Positions 16,136 through 24,566 of a DNA stretch of 60,773 bases are shown piece after piece. The notes beneath the pieces were generated by a model. It was given only the letters and a program-made list of their open reading frames with translations, searched no databases and had not been told where the DNA came from. The position numbers and the translations under genes were made by a program. Source of the DNA: JBDRHL01 sp043816955 (GTDB lineage Bacteria; Planctomycetota; Phycisphaerae; Sedimentisphaerales; CAYZTY01); contig JBDRHL010000198.1 in assembly GCA_043816955.1 (NCBI GenBank), positions 1-60,773 on the forward strand, in the 5' to 3' direction. Positions within the stretch are counted from its first letter, which is position 1; every line of letters starts with the position of its first letter.

Positions 16136-16173
16136 CACAGTTACGTTCAAGTTAGTCTTGGCTTGAAGAATCT

Positions 16174-17268
16174 TTATGCCGGGACATGTTGTTCGGTAGC
16201 AAGTGCTAAGGCTAATTCTTCACTTAACTTTTCAACAAGTGCTTTTACAGGTATAATTTCGTTGCACCTATAAGCGTTTGAACCGGCAAACACGAAAGAT
16301 TCATCCAGGTTTCCCTGTGCAGCATTTGCCAGTACTTTGGCGATGCAGTATGGCGCCTTCTTAGGCTCACAGGTTTTAAGACATTTATAATTACACATAA
16401 AAGGCATGGTTTTCCCCTGTTTGATCTTTTCCACAAAACTGTTATTTATAACTCTTCCCGGCAATCCGACAGGACTTTTTATGATTGTTAGATCCTCAGC
16501 CTTAGCATTTAAGTAAGCCTGCTTGAAATTGTTGTGGGCATCACATTCATCTGTACAGACAAAACGAGTTGCCAGTTGGACTCCAGAAGCACCTAATTTG
16601 AGAAAATGAGCAATGTCATCGCCATCAAAGATTCCTCCCGCGGCAATAACAGGTATGCCAGGCACAAAATAATCAACAATCTTAATTATTTCTTCAATTG
16701 TTTGTTCAAGTGTAGGGGCGGTATCATCTGTTATATGATCATAGGAATAGCCCAAATGACCACCTGCCTTAACACCTTCCACAATTACGGCGTCCGGCAG
16801 TTTATTAAAACAGCTTTTCCACCTTTTACAGATGATTTGAAAAGTTCTTGCTGAGGAAACGACAGGAATTAATTTAATATCCTTGCCATTAAGGTATTTG
16901 GGCAAATTCAACGGCAAGCCAGCACCTGAGATTATTAGATCAACATCCTCCTCGACAGCGGTTTTTACGAGGTTGTCATAATCGGAGAGAGCAACCATTA
17001 TGTTGACACCGATTATTCCGCGAGTCAGACTTCTTGCTTTTCTAATTTCGTATCTTAAAGCTTCTTCATTGGCTCTCACAAATTCAGAGCCCGGGAAGTT
17101 TTCAAATTGTCCTAATCCGGCACTGGCAATAATCCCGACACAGCCCGTATTTGCTACAGCAGAAGCCAGATTTGCTCTTGATACTCTGACGCCCATTCCA
17201 CCTTGTATGATAGGCGGACTTATTTCCAAGTTCCCTATTTTCAGGGCTGGCAAGCGATTCATGTACAC
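16174..17268 (-). CDS. Nitronate monooxygenase / FabK-like flavoprotein
   Basis: This 364-residue TIM-barrel flavoenzyme starts 'LKIGNLEISPPIIQGGMG', the family opening that binds FMN. It has GVNIMVALSDYDNLV, AVIVEGVKAGGHLG (the phosphate/FMN loop near 185), PVIAAGGIFDGDDI and LKLGASGVQLATRF. The family oxidises nitronates or, as FabK, reduces enoyl-ACP; the sequence alone does not separate these. A C-terminal cysteine-rich segment (CNYKCLKTCEPKKAPYC) is an extra not typical of standard NMOs. AAGAAGGA precedes GTG 17268 by about five bases. The DNA is more AT-rich than the neighbours, which hints at transfer. Confidence 0.85.
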   Translation of the reverse strand: MYMNRLPALKIGNLEISPPIIQGGMGVRVSRANLASAVANTGCVGIIASAGLGQFENFPGSEFVRANEEALRYEIRKARSLTRGIIGVNIMVALSDYDNLVKTAVEEDVDLIISGAGLPLNLPKYLNGKDIKLIPVVSSARTFQIICKRWKSCFNKLPDAVIVEGVKAGGHLGYSYDHITDDTAPTLEQTIEEIIKIVDYFVPGIPVIAAGGIFDGDDIAHFLKLGASGVQLATRFVCTDECDAHNNFKQAYLNAKAEDLTIIKSPVGLPGRVINNSFVEKIKQGKTMPFMCNYKCLKTCEPKKAPYCIAKVLANAAQGNLDESFVFAGSNAYRCNEIIPVKALVEKLSEELALALATEQHVPA

Positions 17269-17584
17269 AAAATTCCTTCTTTAGTAAAACTAGCAGAATA
17301 AGAGAAATGATGATAATGTTGGATATTAGAAATGCTACTTCGATGCGTTGGCTCTGCTGTTTCAACGCTATATTAAACAATCATTTCAATTTAACAACCA
17401 AATTGTTATACTGTTTCTATCGGCATAACACAACAAATATATTATTTTTTAAAATATAATAAAAAAACAAACGAACCTTTTTCGCTGCACACAGATAAAA
17501 AACAATGAATAACAGACCTTTTGACCGTTGGCCATCCTGCATAATAATACTTTTGAGAGGCCATAAAAATTATTTTTGTAACCA

Positions 17585-17750
17585 TTACTCTATTGGCAAC
17601 TGGTTCACGGATTGACGAAGCACAGGGTCGACATTTGTATAGATTTTGTTCGAAAGCGTAGATGATGAATGTTCTAAAAGTCGCTGTGTGTCAGCTGTTG
17701 ATACAGGGGTGCGAATCAAGCGAGAAAGAACGGTAATATAGGGGGCAAAT
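17585..17750 (-). pseudogene. C-terminal remnant of a tyrosine recombinase (integrase)
   Basis: The minus strand encodes 'YITVLSRLIRTPVSTAD', 'TQRLLEHSSSTLSNKIY' and 'TNVDPVLRQSVNQL', then PIE and TAA at 17585-17587. This matches the end of phage-type integrases, where (L)LGHSS is the second catalytic His/Trp region and the Tyr in KIYTNVDP is the nucleophile; the usual Gly is Glu here. Nothing before about 17750 fits, and an in-frame TGA closes the frame, so the catalytic Arg-His-Arg part is missing. It marks the former right end of a mobile element. Confidence 0.75.
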
Positions 17751-17883
17751 CAGTGTCAAAATGGTGACAAGCGTGAAAGTGTCAAAAAAAGCAAAACATA
17801 AGGCTATATTCTGTAAGTAGTTATAAACCAGCATTCTTTTTAGCACTCGGATATATAAGTATGGTCATCAAAATTGAAGAAAG

Positions 17884-18293
17884 CTATTCCTGCGGCGCCA
17901 CCTCTGTAGCCGCCCAAAGCTCTCGCTTCTGGTACTCATAGTGCGACAAGGTCTGCAGATAGTTATAGGTGTTGGTATCAGGACTGAATCCATACCAAGA
18001 TAGGTTCTCCTCGCCGATGCTCAGCCATGGGTTGCCTACGGTCTGATCCACAAGGATATAATTGTCAGGTTCGCATCAGTTGCACTGATGGAAATAGCTC
18101 ACATAGTCCAGTCATGAATCGTTCCCGTTTTCCAATGCAGATTGACATGGTAATTGCTATCCGGGATATCAACCGGAGGATACATGGTGCCGATTCCCGT
18201 GGCATTGTTATTTGCTGTAGATAATATCCCCGCCATTGTCAGTAAAAATAAAAAGCTGTATGGAGCAAAGACTTGAAAGCCTGTTTTTTCGTG
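17884..18293 (-). pseudogene. Decayed exported-protein gene
   Basis: Reading the minus strand, a basic N-terminus (TKKQAFKSLLHTAF) and a hydrophobic run (FLFLLTMAGILSTA) in a neighbouring frame form a signal peptide split by a frameshift. The frame goes on with GIGTMYPPVDIPDSNYHVNL and HWKTGTIHDWTM, hits TGA at 18099-18101, then resumes after another shift as DNYILVDQTVGNPWLSIG, YGFSPDTNTYNYLQTL and RELWAATEVAPQE before TAG at 17884-17886. About 130 residues in all. The family is not recognised; the signal peptide suggests a secreted protein. At least two shifts and one stop show it is dead. Confidence 0.65.
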
Positions 18294-18310
18294 ATATACT
18301 CTGATTCATT

Positions 18311-18724
18311 ATGGAATTTGGCGGCAGGACAACGTTACAAAGCTGCACGATAACGATCGTGCCCAGATACAGTGAAACAGACCAGGCAGGTGTCGTACAC
18401 CACAGTGTGTACCCCGTTTATTTCGAAATGGGGCGAACGGAGCTGTTGCGTGAAAACGGGCTGGCATACAAAGAGCTGGAAAAGGCAGGCGTGTACTTTG
18501 TTGTTGCGGAACTTCACCTGAAGTATCGTCAGCCTGCAATGTATGATGAAACACTGGAGCTTACGACCAGTTGCACGAAAGTAACCGCTGCCAAGGTTGT
18601 GCATGAATATCAGTTGCGCAGAGCCGAGACGGGTGAAATACTGACGGAGGGTTACAGCGCACTTGCGTGCGTGGACGCAAAAGGCAATATTCGAAAAATA
18701 CCTGAATTCATGTATCCGCAATAG
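18311..18724 (+). CDS. Acyl-CoA thioesterase of the YbgC/4HBT hot-dog family
   Basis: The 137-residue protein has the hot-dog signature RYSETDQAGVVHHSVYPVYF (residues about 19-38), where the Asp after Thr is the catalytic residue of 4HBT/YbgC thioesterases, followed by LELTTSCTKVTAAKVVHEYQ on the central strands. By family knowledge it splits short or medium acyl-CoA or acyl-ACP thioesters in the cytosol. It stands alone: decayed DNA to the left and a gap of about 570 bases to the right. The exact substrate cannot be told. Confidence 0.87.
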   Translation: MEFGGRTTLQSCTITIVPRYSETDQAGVVHHSVYPVYFEMGRTELLRENGLAYKELEKAGVYFVVAELHLKYRQPAMYDETLELTTSCTKVTAAKVVHEYQLRRAETGEILTEGYSALACVDAKGNIRKIPEFMYPQ

Positions 18725-19297
18725 TCGGCCCCATATTTTATCCCTTCGGCATGTTTGCATATTACTGATAATATCGGACCTCGTCATCACGTTCTTCTGG
18801 TAATATCACGACAAGAAAAAAACACGCCTCTTATTTGGCTGAATCGCTTTTATTTCTTATATTTTCTATGGAAGATGATTGATGCCGAGATAAGACAAAA
18901 GTGCTTCGGGGGGCGGCAATTTGAAAGTTAATAACATATTGATTCGAGTGACATGGCTGATTCCGACCTTTCAGCGATTATGTTTCAATGCTCGTCAGCG
19001 TGGTCCGCCGGCTGAAAAAGGGAAGAATTTGTTACGGATGGGTTTGTTTGCTGTGAGAAAAGAAGATTGGGGGGGCCGGCCCGTGAGGCTGGTAGTTGAG
19101 GAAGTGATTGGGATGTGGATTATTGTCTGTATCGCCGAGGATTGTAAAGTTGACCGCTGTTTCGCCGAGGAATAAAAAAAGCAAATCGTTGTATGGGAAA
19201 ATCTGAGAAGCGGCCTTGTTAAGTGAAGTCTGACCCATTAGAATAGCGTTTTTCTATGAATCTGATGTATTTGTTCCGGAAAAGGAAGTGTGTCAAA
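18725..19297. other. Intergenic region without a supported gene
   Basis: A possible 84-codon frame (18921-19175, TTG start) has no recognisable family, odd composition and no good ribosome site, so I do not call it. No tRNA, repeat or strong terminator was seen. AAAGGAAG at 19281-19288 is the ribosome site of the next gene. Confidence 0.4.
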
Positions 19298-20449
19298 ATG
19301 CAGTATCGCAGGTATGGTAAAGACGGGCCGGAAGTTTCTGCCCTTGGTTTTGGGGTGATGCGTCTTGCGGTTCGCAAGAAGGGCGAGTGGGGCAGAGTCA
19401 ATTTCAGCAAGTCAGTGGCGATGATGCGCAGGGCGATGGAGGCTGGAGTGAATTTTTTTGACAGCCATCATATGTATCATAACGGCGCAAGTGAAACAGC
19501 AATCGGCAGGGCATTAAAGGGCTGGAAAGGCAGGCGGATATACATACAAACCAAGACTCCTATTTATCTGGACAAGCCCGAGTGCTATTTCAAGCAACTG
19601 ATTGAAGAGGCACTGGAAAAGTGCGGTGTCGAGCAGATTGATTATCTGCTTTTTCATGCGATGGATATGAAAAATTTCAGGAAGCGAGGCAAGGCATTTA
19701 TCAGGCTTACCGACTGGGCGATGAAAAGGGGTTATATCGCTCATCGGGGTTTTTCTTCCCATGATTCGCCGGAGAATATCAAGGCTTTTGTGGATACGGG
19801 TGAGTTTTCGGCGATGCTTGTCAGCTTTAATTACCAGAATCCCCGTGTTCGTAGAGCGATTGAATATGCCGCGAAAAAAGGAATGGGCGTTTCTGTTATG
19901 AACCCTCTGGCCGGTGGGAATCTAGCAGTTGAGACCCCTGCGATCATGAGGCTGCTTGGCGGCGCCAAATCAGCAGCGGAGATCGGCCTGCGCTATGTGC
20001 TGGCTACGCCTGGGGTGAGTTGTGCACTTTCGGGCATGAGCACAATCGAACAGGTCGAGGAAAATATTGCTATAGGAGGGAGAAAGACCGCAATGACGCC
20101 GACTCAACAACGACAGATGCAGCAGCAACTGAGGAAACTGGGGATCGGCAGAAAAAAGATTTGTAACCTCTGCGCCTACTGCATGCCTTGTCCGTTTGGC
20201 GTGAACATAGCTCACAATTTACTGTTGTACAATTCCGCGGTTTTGTTCGGACTTGCTGAATCTGTCAGGCCGAAGTTCAAGGCTTTGCAGAAAACGCCCC
20301 AGGGGGATATGTCAGCGTTTGCGTGCAGGAAATGCGGCAAATGTCTGCCGAAATGCCCGAATAAGCTACCTATCATCAGGCTGCTCGAAGAAACGGCAAA
20401 GCTGCTTGGAGCTGAGAACAGGGAGAAATTTTTCTTCAAGGGCCGATAA
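19298..20449 (+). CDS. Aldo/keto reductase with C-terminal iron-sulfur cysteine motifs
   Basis: The 383-residue protein begins MQYRRYGKDGPEVSALGFG, the standard AKR opening, and has the catalytic set in 'NFFDSHHMYHNGASE' (Asp, Tyr), TKTP (Lys) and YLLFHAMD (His). After residue 290 it adds two cysteine clusters, CNLCAYCMPCPFGVNI and CRKCGKCLPKCPNKLP, which fit 4Fe-4S binding as in the bacterial AKR-ferredoxin subfamily. These reduce unknown carbonyls, perhaps using ferredoxin. ATG 19298 was chosen over an ATG 42 bases upstream because AAAGGAAG is well placed and the family start is met. Confidence 0.9.
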   Translation: MQYRRYGKDGPEVSALGFGVMRLAVRKKGEWGRVNFSKSVAMMRRAMEAGVNFFDSHHMYHNGASETAIGRALKGWKGRRIYIQTKTPIYLDKPECYFKQLIEEALEKCGVEQIDYLLFHAMDMKNFRKRGKAFIRLTDWAMKRGYIAHRGFSSHDSPENIKAFVDTGEFSAMLVSFNYQNPRVRRAIEYAAKKGMGVSVMNPLAGGNLAVETPAIMRLLGGAKSAAEIGLRYVLATPGVSCALSGMSTIEQVEENIAIGGRKTAMTPTQQRQMQQQLRKLGIGRKKICNLCAYCMPCPFGVNIAHNLLLYNSAVLFGLAESVRPKFKALQKTPQGDMSAFACRKCGKCLPKCPNKLPIIRLLEETAKLLGAENREKFFFKGR

Positions 20450-20513
20450 GGTGGGGGTTTTTCGCGTCTTTCCCGGGATGGTGAGAAAAATTTACGAAAC
20501 ACGCCAAACTTTC

Positions 20514-20535
20514 CTAGATACGCTAATTTATCTAG
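20514..20535. promoter_or_regulatory. Inverted repeat upstream of the PilZ gene
   Basis: CTAGAT at 20514-20519 and ATCTAG at 20530-20535 form an inverted repeat with a 10-base spacer, 60 bases before the PilZ start. The geometry fits a dimeric regulator site. No regulator is known for it, and chance is possible at this length. Confidence 0.2.
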
Positions 20536-20594
20536 CTTAACATTGCCGATAACCTGTCTATAAGGAAAGCACGATTATTTATGGAGAGATAGTT

Positions 20595-20918
20595 ATGGAA
20601 ACTGCAACGTTTGTGGAGAGTCGTCGAAGTGCAAGGACGGAACTTACCTGGCCCGTGAGCTTGTGGCTTCCGGAAGCGAACCGCTTTTTTAACGCCAACA
20701 GCGTGAACATCAGCAAAGGCGGAGTATTGCTTTCTGCGCCGATGACTACCCCGGTCCGCAAGGGCCATTCCATTGAGATTAACTTTCCGCGGACAATGGC
20801 ACTGGCAAGGGAAAAGGGCTGTTTCGCGAGGATCAAGAGCGGCAAGGTGGTCCGCGTGGATCGTAAGAACATGCTGGTAGACGGCACTATAACAATAGCA
20901 GTTCAGTTCGACGGTTAG
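20595..20918 (+). CDS. PilZ-domain protein (probable c-di-GMP receptor)
   Basis: The 107-residue single-domain protein has RRSARTEL near residue 10 (the RxxxR c-di-GMP motif) and NISKGGVLL near 38-46 (the (D/N)xSxxG motif), followed by beta strands to the end (ITIAVQFDG). PilZ domains bind cyclic di-GMP and control motility, adhesion or exopolysaccharide. GGAG stands eight bases before the ATG. A strong terminator follows at 21046, so it is a one-gene unit. There is no effector domain; it may act in trans on a surface-glycan system. Confidence 0.82.
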   Translation: METATFVESRRSARTELTWPVSLWLPEANRFFNANSVNISKGGVLLSAPMTTPVRKGHSIEINFPRTMALAREKGCFARIKSGKVVRVDRKNMLVDGTITIAVQFDG

Positions 20919-21045
20919 AGCTATCGGAGCGAAATCTTTGTACGCCCGGGTGCAGGATCGCAGCAGCGTCAAGCCGATTTCAAACCGGGGTTTTCTGCTG
21001 ATTCGCGGCAGTAGAGTGTTTATACTGGAGTAGGATTGAGCAGCG

Positions 21046-21083
21046 GGGCTGACGGCCCGGGAAGGGTCGTCAGTCCTTTTTTT
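21046..21083 (+). terminator. Rho-independent terminator after the PilZ gene
   Basis: GGGCTGACG (21046-21054) pairs with CGTCAGTCC (21068-21076), eight Watson-Crick pairs and one G-T, followed directly by seven T at 21077-21083. This is the clearest terminator in the window. Confidence 0.85.
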
Positions 21084-21112
21084 GTTTGGCGGGCACCTCC
21101 AAATGGGGTTTA

Positions 21113-21289
21113 GAGCCTATCCTAATAACCCATTTTATTACGGCCTGCTGCAAAGTCCGATGCCTGCGTTGTCGGGTCAAAATCGTCCTCGATGTAGCTT
21201 TGGCTACACCTGCGGCGATTTTTCCCCTGCCGCCTTGGCCTCGAACTTTTCGCTCGGCCTCATAACGACTGAGTTATTAGGATAGGCTC
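21113..21289. mobile_element. 177-bp MITE with perfect 17-bp inverted repeats
   Basis: GAGCCTATCCTAATAAC at 21113-21129 is repeated exactly as its reverse complement at 21273-21289. TTA at 21110-21112 and TTA at 21290-21292 form a 3-base target duplication, which fits the TNA duplications of some IS5-family groups. The centre holds a hairpin (TGTAGC..GGCTACA inside AAAATCG..CGATTTT). It has no coding capacity, so it depends on a transposase elsewhere. Intact ends suggest recent insertion. Confidence 0.88.
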
Positions 21290-21583
21290 TTATTTGCAGG
21301 GTATGGGCCTGTTGTTTTTTTCCGGAAAAAAGGCCTTGCCAGCACTGGTATGAGGGTGTATAGTGTTGTCCAAATGTAAATTACCCTGTCGCACGGGGTA
21401 GCTTGGAGTGTCAATGCAATGGTGTGCTTTTGACAGTTCTGGGGCTGACAGTTTTCGCGGCATGGTCGGCTCAAGCCTCCGACAGGGTCTTGCCAGTCTG
21501 CTCTGTGTAGACTCCGCGACCGGCATGAAAGAAGCCAGAGGCCATTTGGCTCAGTGTTATTCGGATTTGTGTGAAGTAATGTT
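21290..21583. other. Gap between MITE and tRNA with a palindrome and a short direct repeat
   Basis: TTTTTTCCGGAAAAAA at 21316-21331 is a perfect 16-base palindrome that could act as a two-way terminator. TGACAGTT occurs twice 16 bases apart near 21430-21455. A frame reaching from 21408 into the tRNA is not protein-like. The tRNA promoter is not obvious. Confidence 0.35.
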
Positions 21584-21655
21584 TACCCGGTGGTGTAATC
21601 GGTAACACAGAGGCTTTTGGTGCCTCTATTCCAGGTTCGAGTCCTGGCCGGGTAG
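21584..21655 (+). tRNA. tRNA-Gln (anticodon TTG)
   Basis: The 7-bp acceptor stem TACCCGG/CCGGGTA spans 21584-21590 and 21648-21654, with discriminator G at 21655. The D-arm contains GGTGTAATCGGTAACAC. The anticodon stem GAGGC/GCCTC has loop TTTTGGT, giving anticodon TTG. The T-arm is CCAGG TTCGAGT CCTGG. CCA is not encoded. It lies about 80 bases before prs. Confidence 0.93.
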
Positions 21656-21732
21656 ATGAAGAGGCCGACGGAGTGAGTGAACCCGGAAAATGAACAAGAC
21701 AGGCGATGAATAAATTGCAGGGATGAAGGCGT

Positions 21733-22698
21733 ATGTGGTTGAACGAGACATTAAAGGTTTTCAGCGGCAGTTGTAACCCGGAACTTGCAGGGAATATATG
21801 CAAGTATCTTGAGATACCGCTCGGCGGTGTAAAGATCGAAAGATTTCCGGACAGCGAAAAGATTATCAAGCTTGAGGATGACGTGCGGGGTCGGGATTGT
21901 TTTGTTGTTCAGCCGACAGCTGCGCCGGTTGATGAGAATCTTGTTGAGCTGCTGATATTTCTGGACTGTCTTCGTCGCGCCAGTGCCAAGCGTATTACAG
22001 CGGTTATCCCTTATTTCGGTTATGCGCGCCAGGACCGCAAGGACGAAGGCAGGGTTCCCATTACCGCCAAGCTGGCTGCGAATCTTGTGGCAACTGCGGG
22101 TGCGAATCGGGTTCTCGCTATTGATCTTCATGCCGCTCAGCTTCAGGGCTTTTTCGATATACCGGTTGATCATCTTTTTGCTGAGCCGGTGTTGTCACAG
22201 TATTTCATATCCAAGAACATCCCGAAGCTTACAATAGTTTCCCCGGATGTCGGCAACATGAAAACAGCGGCCAAGTACGCCGGTCATCTTGGAGGTGAGC
22301 TTGCCATAGTGCATAAGAGGCGTGTGAACGGCCGGGCGGTCGAGGCACAGGAAATTATCGGTGATGTTGCAGGACGGAATATAATTATGTGCGATGATAT
22401 AATCTCCACAGCAGGAACGGTTTGCAGTGCTGCCAAGCTGGTCAAGGATCGCGGCGCCGAACAGATATTCGTGGGGGCCTCACACGGTGTCTTTGCAGGT
22501 TCGGCGCTTCAGAAGCTGAAGGATTCGCCGATTGATGAGGTGATAGTAACGGACACGATACCGTTGAGTAATGAGGCCAGGCAGATGAAGAAGATCAAGG
22601 TATTGACTGTCTCGGAACTTATCGGAGAGGCCATCAGGCGGATTCACAAGAACGAATCGATCAGCAGCATGTTCCGGCAGTGGTCGGTTGAGGTTTAA
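21733..22698 (+). CDS. prs: Ribose-phosphate pyrophosphokinase (PRPP synthase)
   Basis: Prs makes PRPP from ribose 5-phosphate and ATP, feeding purE- and apt-linked purine pathways also seen in this window. The 321-residue class I enzyme has FSGSCNPELA, FPDSEKIIKLEDDVRG, YFGYARQDRKDE (ATP loop), AIDLHAAQLQGFFDIPVDHL and the PRPP loop IIMCDDIISTAGT. It opens a plus-strand block reaching dnaB and beyond; the gap to rplY is 44 bases. Confidence 0.95.
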   Translation: MWLNETLKVFSGSCNPELAGNICKYLEIPLGGVKIERFPDSEKIIKLEDDVRGRDCFVVQPTAAPVDENLVELLIFLDCLRRASAKRITAVIPYFGYARQDRKDEGRVPITAKLAANLVATAGANRVLAIDLHAAQLQGFFDIPVDHLFAEPVLSQYFISKNIPKLTIVSPDVGNMKTAAKYAGHLGGELAIVHKRRVNGRAVEAQEIIGDVAGRNIIMCDDIISTAGTVCSAAKLVKDRGAEQIFVGASHGVFAGSALQKLKDSPIDEVIVTDTIPLSNEARQMKKIKVLTVSELIGEAIRRIHKNESISSMFRQWSVEV

Positions 22699-22742
22699 GG
22701 GCAGGTGAGGTTTTTGTTTACTATAGTTTGGCGAGGTATTTT

Positions 22743-23393
22743 ATGACTAAAGCGTTGGTTTTGAAAGCGGAAAAACGGACACAGGCAGGTTCAAAGGATG
22801 CTGCTCGAATCCGCCGGCAAAAGCGGATTCCCGCAATTATCTACGGACACAAGCAGGAGTCGGCGGCAATTACACTGGATTTGCATGATTTCACTGAAAG
22901 CCTTCACCACGGCAATCGGCTTTTCGATATCAAGGTTGACGGCAAGACGGAAAAGCTTATGGTAAAAAATCTTCAGTACGACCACCTGGGCAGGCAGATT
23001 ATTCATGCGGACCTTATCCGTGTCAGTCTGACGGAGAAGGTTACGGTTACGGTTCCGATCGAGTTGAAAGGTGACGCAAAGGGAACGCATGAAGGCGGGA
23101 TCATAGAAGAACACGCCGATCACATAGAGGTATCCTGCAGGGTTACAGACCTGCCTGAGAAGATCAGCGTTAGTGTGAAGGACGTCGGGATCGGCGATTC
23201 TCTTTATGCAGGCAACATTGTGCTGCCTGCGGGTATTGAGCTGGTAAGCCCGTCGAATCTTGTGATAGTAACCTGTCATCTTGTCGCTGCAGCGGTGAGT
23301 ACGGAACAGCTTGAGGAGGAGATGCCTTCTGCTCCTGAAGTAATCGGGGAAAAACCGAGCGAGGAAGAGCCTTCGCCGGAGCAGGGCAGTTAA
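22743..23393 (+). CDS. rplY: 50S ribosomal protein bL25 (CTC/TL5 type)
   Basis: The 216-residue protein belongs to the long (CTC) form of bL25. The N-terminal 5S-rRNA-binding domain (LKAEKRTQAGSKDAARIRR, IPAIIYGHK) is followed by a C-terminal TL5 domain (VPIELKGDAKGTHEGGIIEE) and a Glu/Pro-rich tail. ATG at 22743 follows GCGAGGT; a TTG 15 bases earlier is less likely. The prs-rplY-pth order is common in bacteria. Confidence 0.92.
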   Translation: MTKALVLKAEKRTQAGSKDAARIRRQKRIPAIIYGHKQESAAITLDLHDFTESLHHGNRLFDIKVDGKTEKLMVKNLQYDHLGRQIIHADLIRVSLTEKVTVTVPIELKGDAKGTHEGGIIEEHADHIEVSCRVTDLPEKISVSVKDVGIGDSLYAGNIVLPAGIELVSPSNLVIVTCHLVAAAVSTEQLEEEMPSAPEVIGEKPSEEEPSPEQGS

Positions 23394-23417
23394 TTAAGCG
23401 ATGGATGGATAGTCGAG

Positions 23418-24050
23418 TTGACAGCAGGGCAGTTGAAAAGAATTTTTAGAGGTCTTTTTGGCGCCGCTGATTCGCAGAAGAAAGAATCGGCTCATTGGCA
23501 AATGATAGTTGGTCTGGGTAATCCGGGCAAAAAATATGAGCAGACGCGCCACAATATTGGTTTCAAGGTGATTGAACTGCTGGCTGAACGGCTTGGGACG
23601 GAAGTGAAAAGAAAGAAATTTGGCGGGCTGACCTGCCAGGCTGAGTTCGGCGGTAAAAAGTTAATATTGCTCAAGCCCATGAACTTTATGAACCGAAGCG
23701 GTCAGCCGGTGGCGACGGCGTGTGGTTTCTACAGGCTTTTGCCGTCGGATATACTTGTAATAACCGACGATATGGCCCTTGAAGTCGGGTATATCCGTCT
23801 TCGGGCCAAAGGCTCGGCAGGCAGCCACAATGGTCTTGCAGACATAATAGCGAAATTAGGCAGCAGTGAATTCTGTCGGCTGCGTATTGGTATCGGTCGC
23901 AGTGCTGAAGAAGCCGGACGTGAATACGTTCTGTCGGTTGCGCCAAAGGAAGAACAGGAGGTTTTGAATGCATCAGCCATAAGAGCATGTGATGCGTGTC
24001 TCTGCTGGCTGGAAAGTGGAATAGAAACAGCGATGAACAGGTATAATTAA
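23418..24050 (+). CDS. pth: Peptidyl-tRNA hydrolase
   Basis: Pth releases tRNA from dropped-off peptidyl-tRNA. Catalytic and binding residues are present: GLGNPG, RHNIGF (catalytic His), MNFMNRSG, ITDDM (Asp) and GSAGSHNGL. The TTG at 23418 gives 210 residues with a 28-residue basic extension before MIVGLGNPG; ATG at 23502 gives the usual family start with a weaker ribosome site. I keep the longer frame and mark the start as open. Confidence 0.92.
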   Translation: MTAGQLKRIFRGLFGAADSQKKESAHWQMIVGLGNPGKKYEQTRHNIGFKVIELLAERLGTEVKRKKFGGLTCQAEFGGKKLILLKPMNFMNRSGQPVATACGFYRLLPSDILVITDDMALEVGYIRLRAKGSAGSHNGLADIIAKLGSSEFCRLRIGIGRSAEEAGREYVLSVAPKEEQEVLNASAIRACDACLCWLESGIETAMNRYN

Positions 24051-24084
24051 GGGATTTTTCCGGTAACTTTTCAGGAGTATTGAA

Positions 24085-24537
24085 TTGGATAGTAAAAATT
24101 ACAGATTGTATGAAGGTCTTTTCCTAGTAGATTCAGGCGAAGCAGCTTCGGACTGGGAGGGTGTGACGGGGACGATTCGGCGAGCCCTGCAGCGCGGTGA
24201 AGCCCGGATGGTCTCGATACGCAAATGGAATGAGTGCAAGCTTGCATACGAGATCGAGGGTCGCAGCCGCGGCACATATATATTGACGTATTTTAATGCT
24301 TCTGGTCCTGCGATATCGCAGATCGAGCGTGAAGTACAGCTTTCCGAACGGATTCTTCGAGTACTGATTCTGCGTGCAGATCATGTAACACAGGAGGTTA
24401 TCGAAAAGGAAAAGGCGGCAATGGGGGCAGGTTTGGAAGCTGCCGGCTCTATGGGTTCTGATGAAGACAAAGAGTCGGTTCCGGTCGGCAAAGATGTGAA
24501 TTTGTCCGATAGTGAACAGATAAAGGCTGAGGAATAA
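24085..24537 (+). CDS. rpsF: 30S ribosomal protein bS6
   Basis: bS6 pairs with bS18 on the 30S platform. The 150-residue protein has YRLYEGLFLVDS at the start, KWNECKLAYEIEGRSRGTYIL in the middle (bS6 beta-sheet core) and an acidic disordered tail of about 45 residues (ESVPVGKDVN...). TTG at 24085, eight bases after AGGAG, is the best-supported start and also gives the right N-terminus. It starts the classical rpsF-ssb-rpsR-rplI-dnaB run. Confidence 0.93.
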   Translation: MDSKNYRLYEGLFLVDSGEAASDWEGVTGTIRRALQRGEARMVSIRKWNECKLAYEIEGRSRGTYILTYFNASGPAISQIEREVQLSERILRVLILRADHVTQEVIEKEKAAMGAGLEAAGSMGSDEDKESVPVGKDVNLSDSEQIKAEE

Positions 24538-24566
24538 AGGCTGAGTTGTTTGTTAGGAGTTTGGAA

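Noticed and set aside
18921..19175. An 84-codon plus-strand frame before the aldo/keto reductase
   Set aside because: TTG start, no good ribosome site, Trp/Arg-rich product without any family; kept only as a note in the intergenic entry.
24051..24084. Possible bS6:bS18-binding leader RNA before rpsF
   Set aside because: Only 34 bases separate pth from rpsF and no hairpin with the expected loop is visible.
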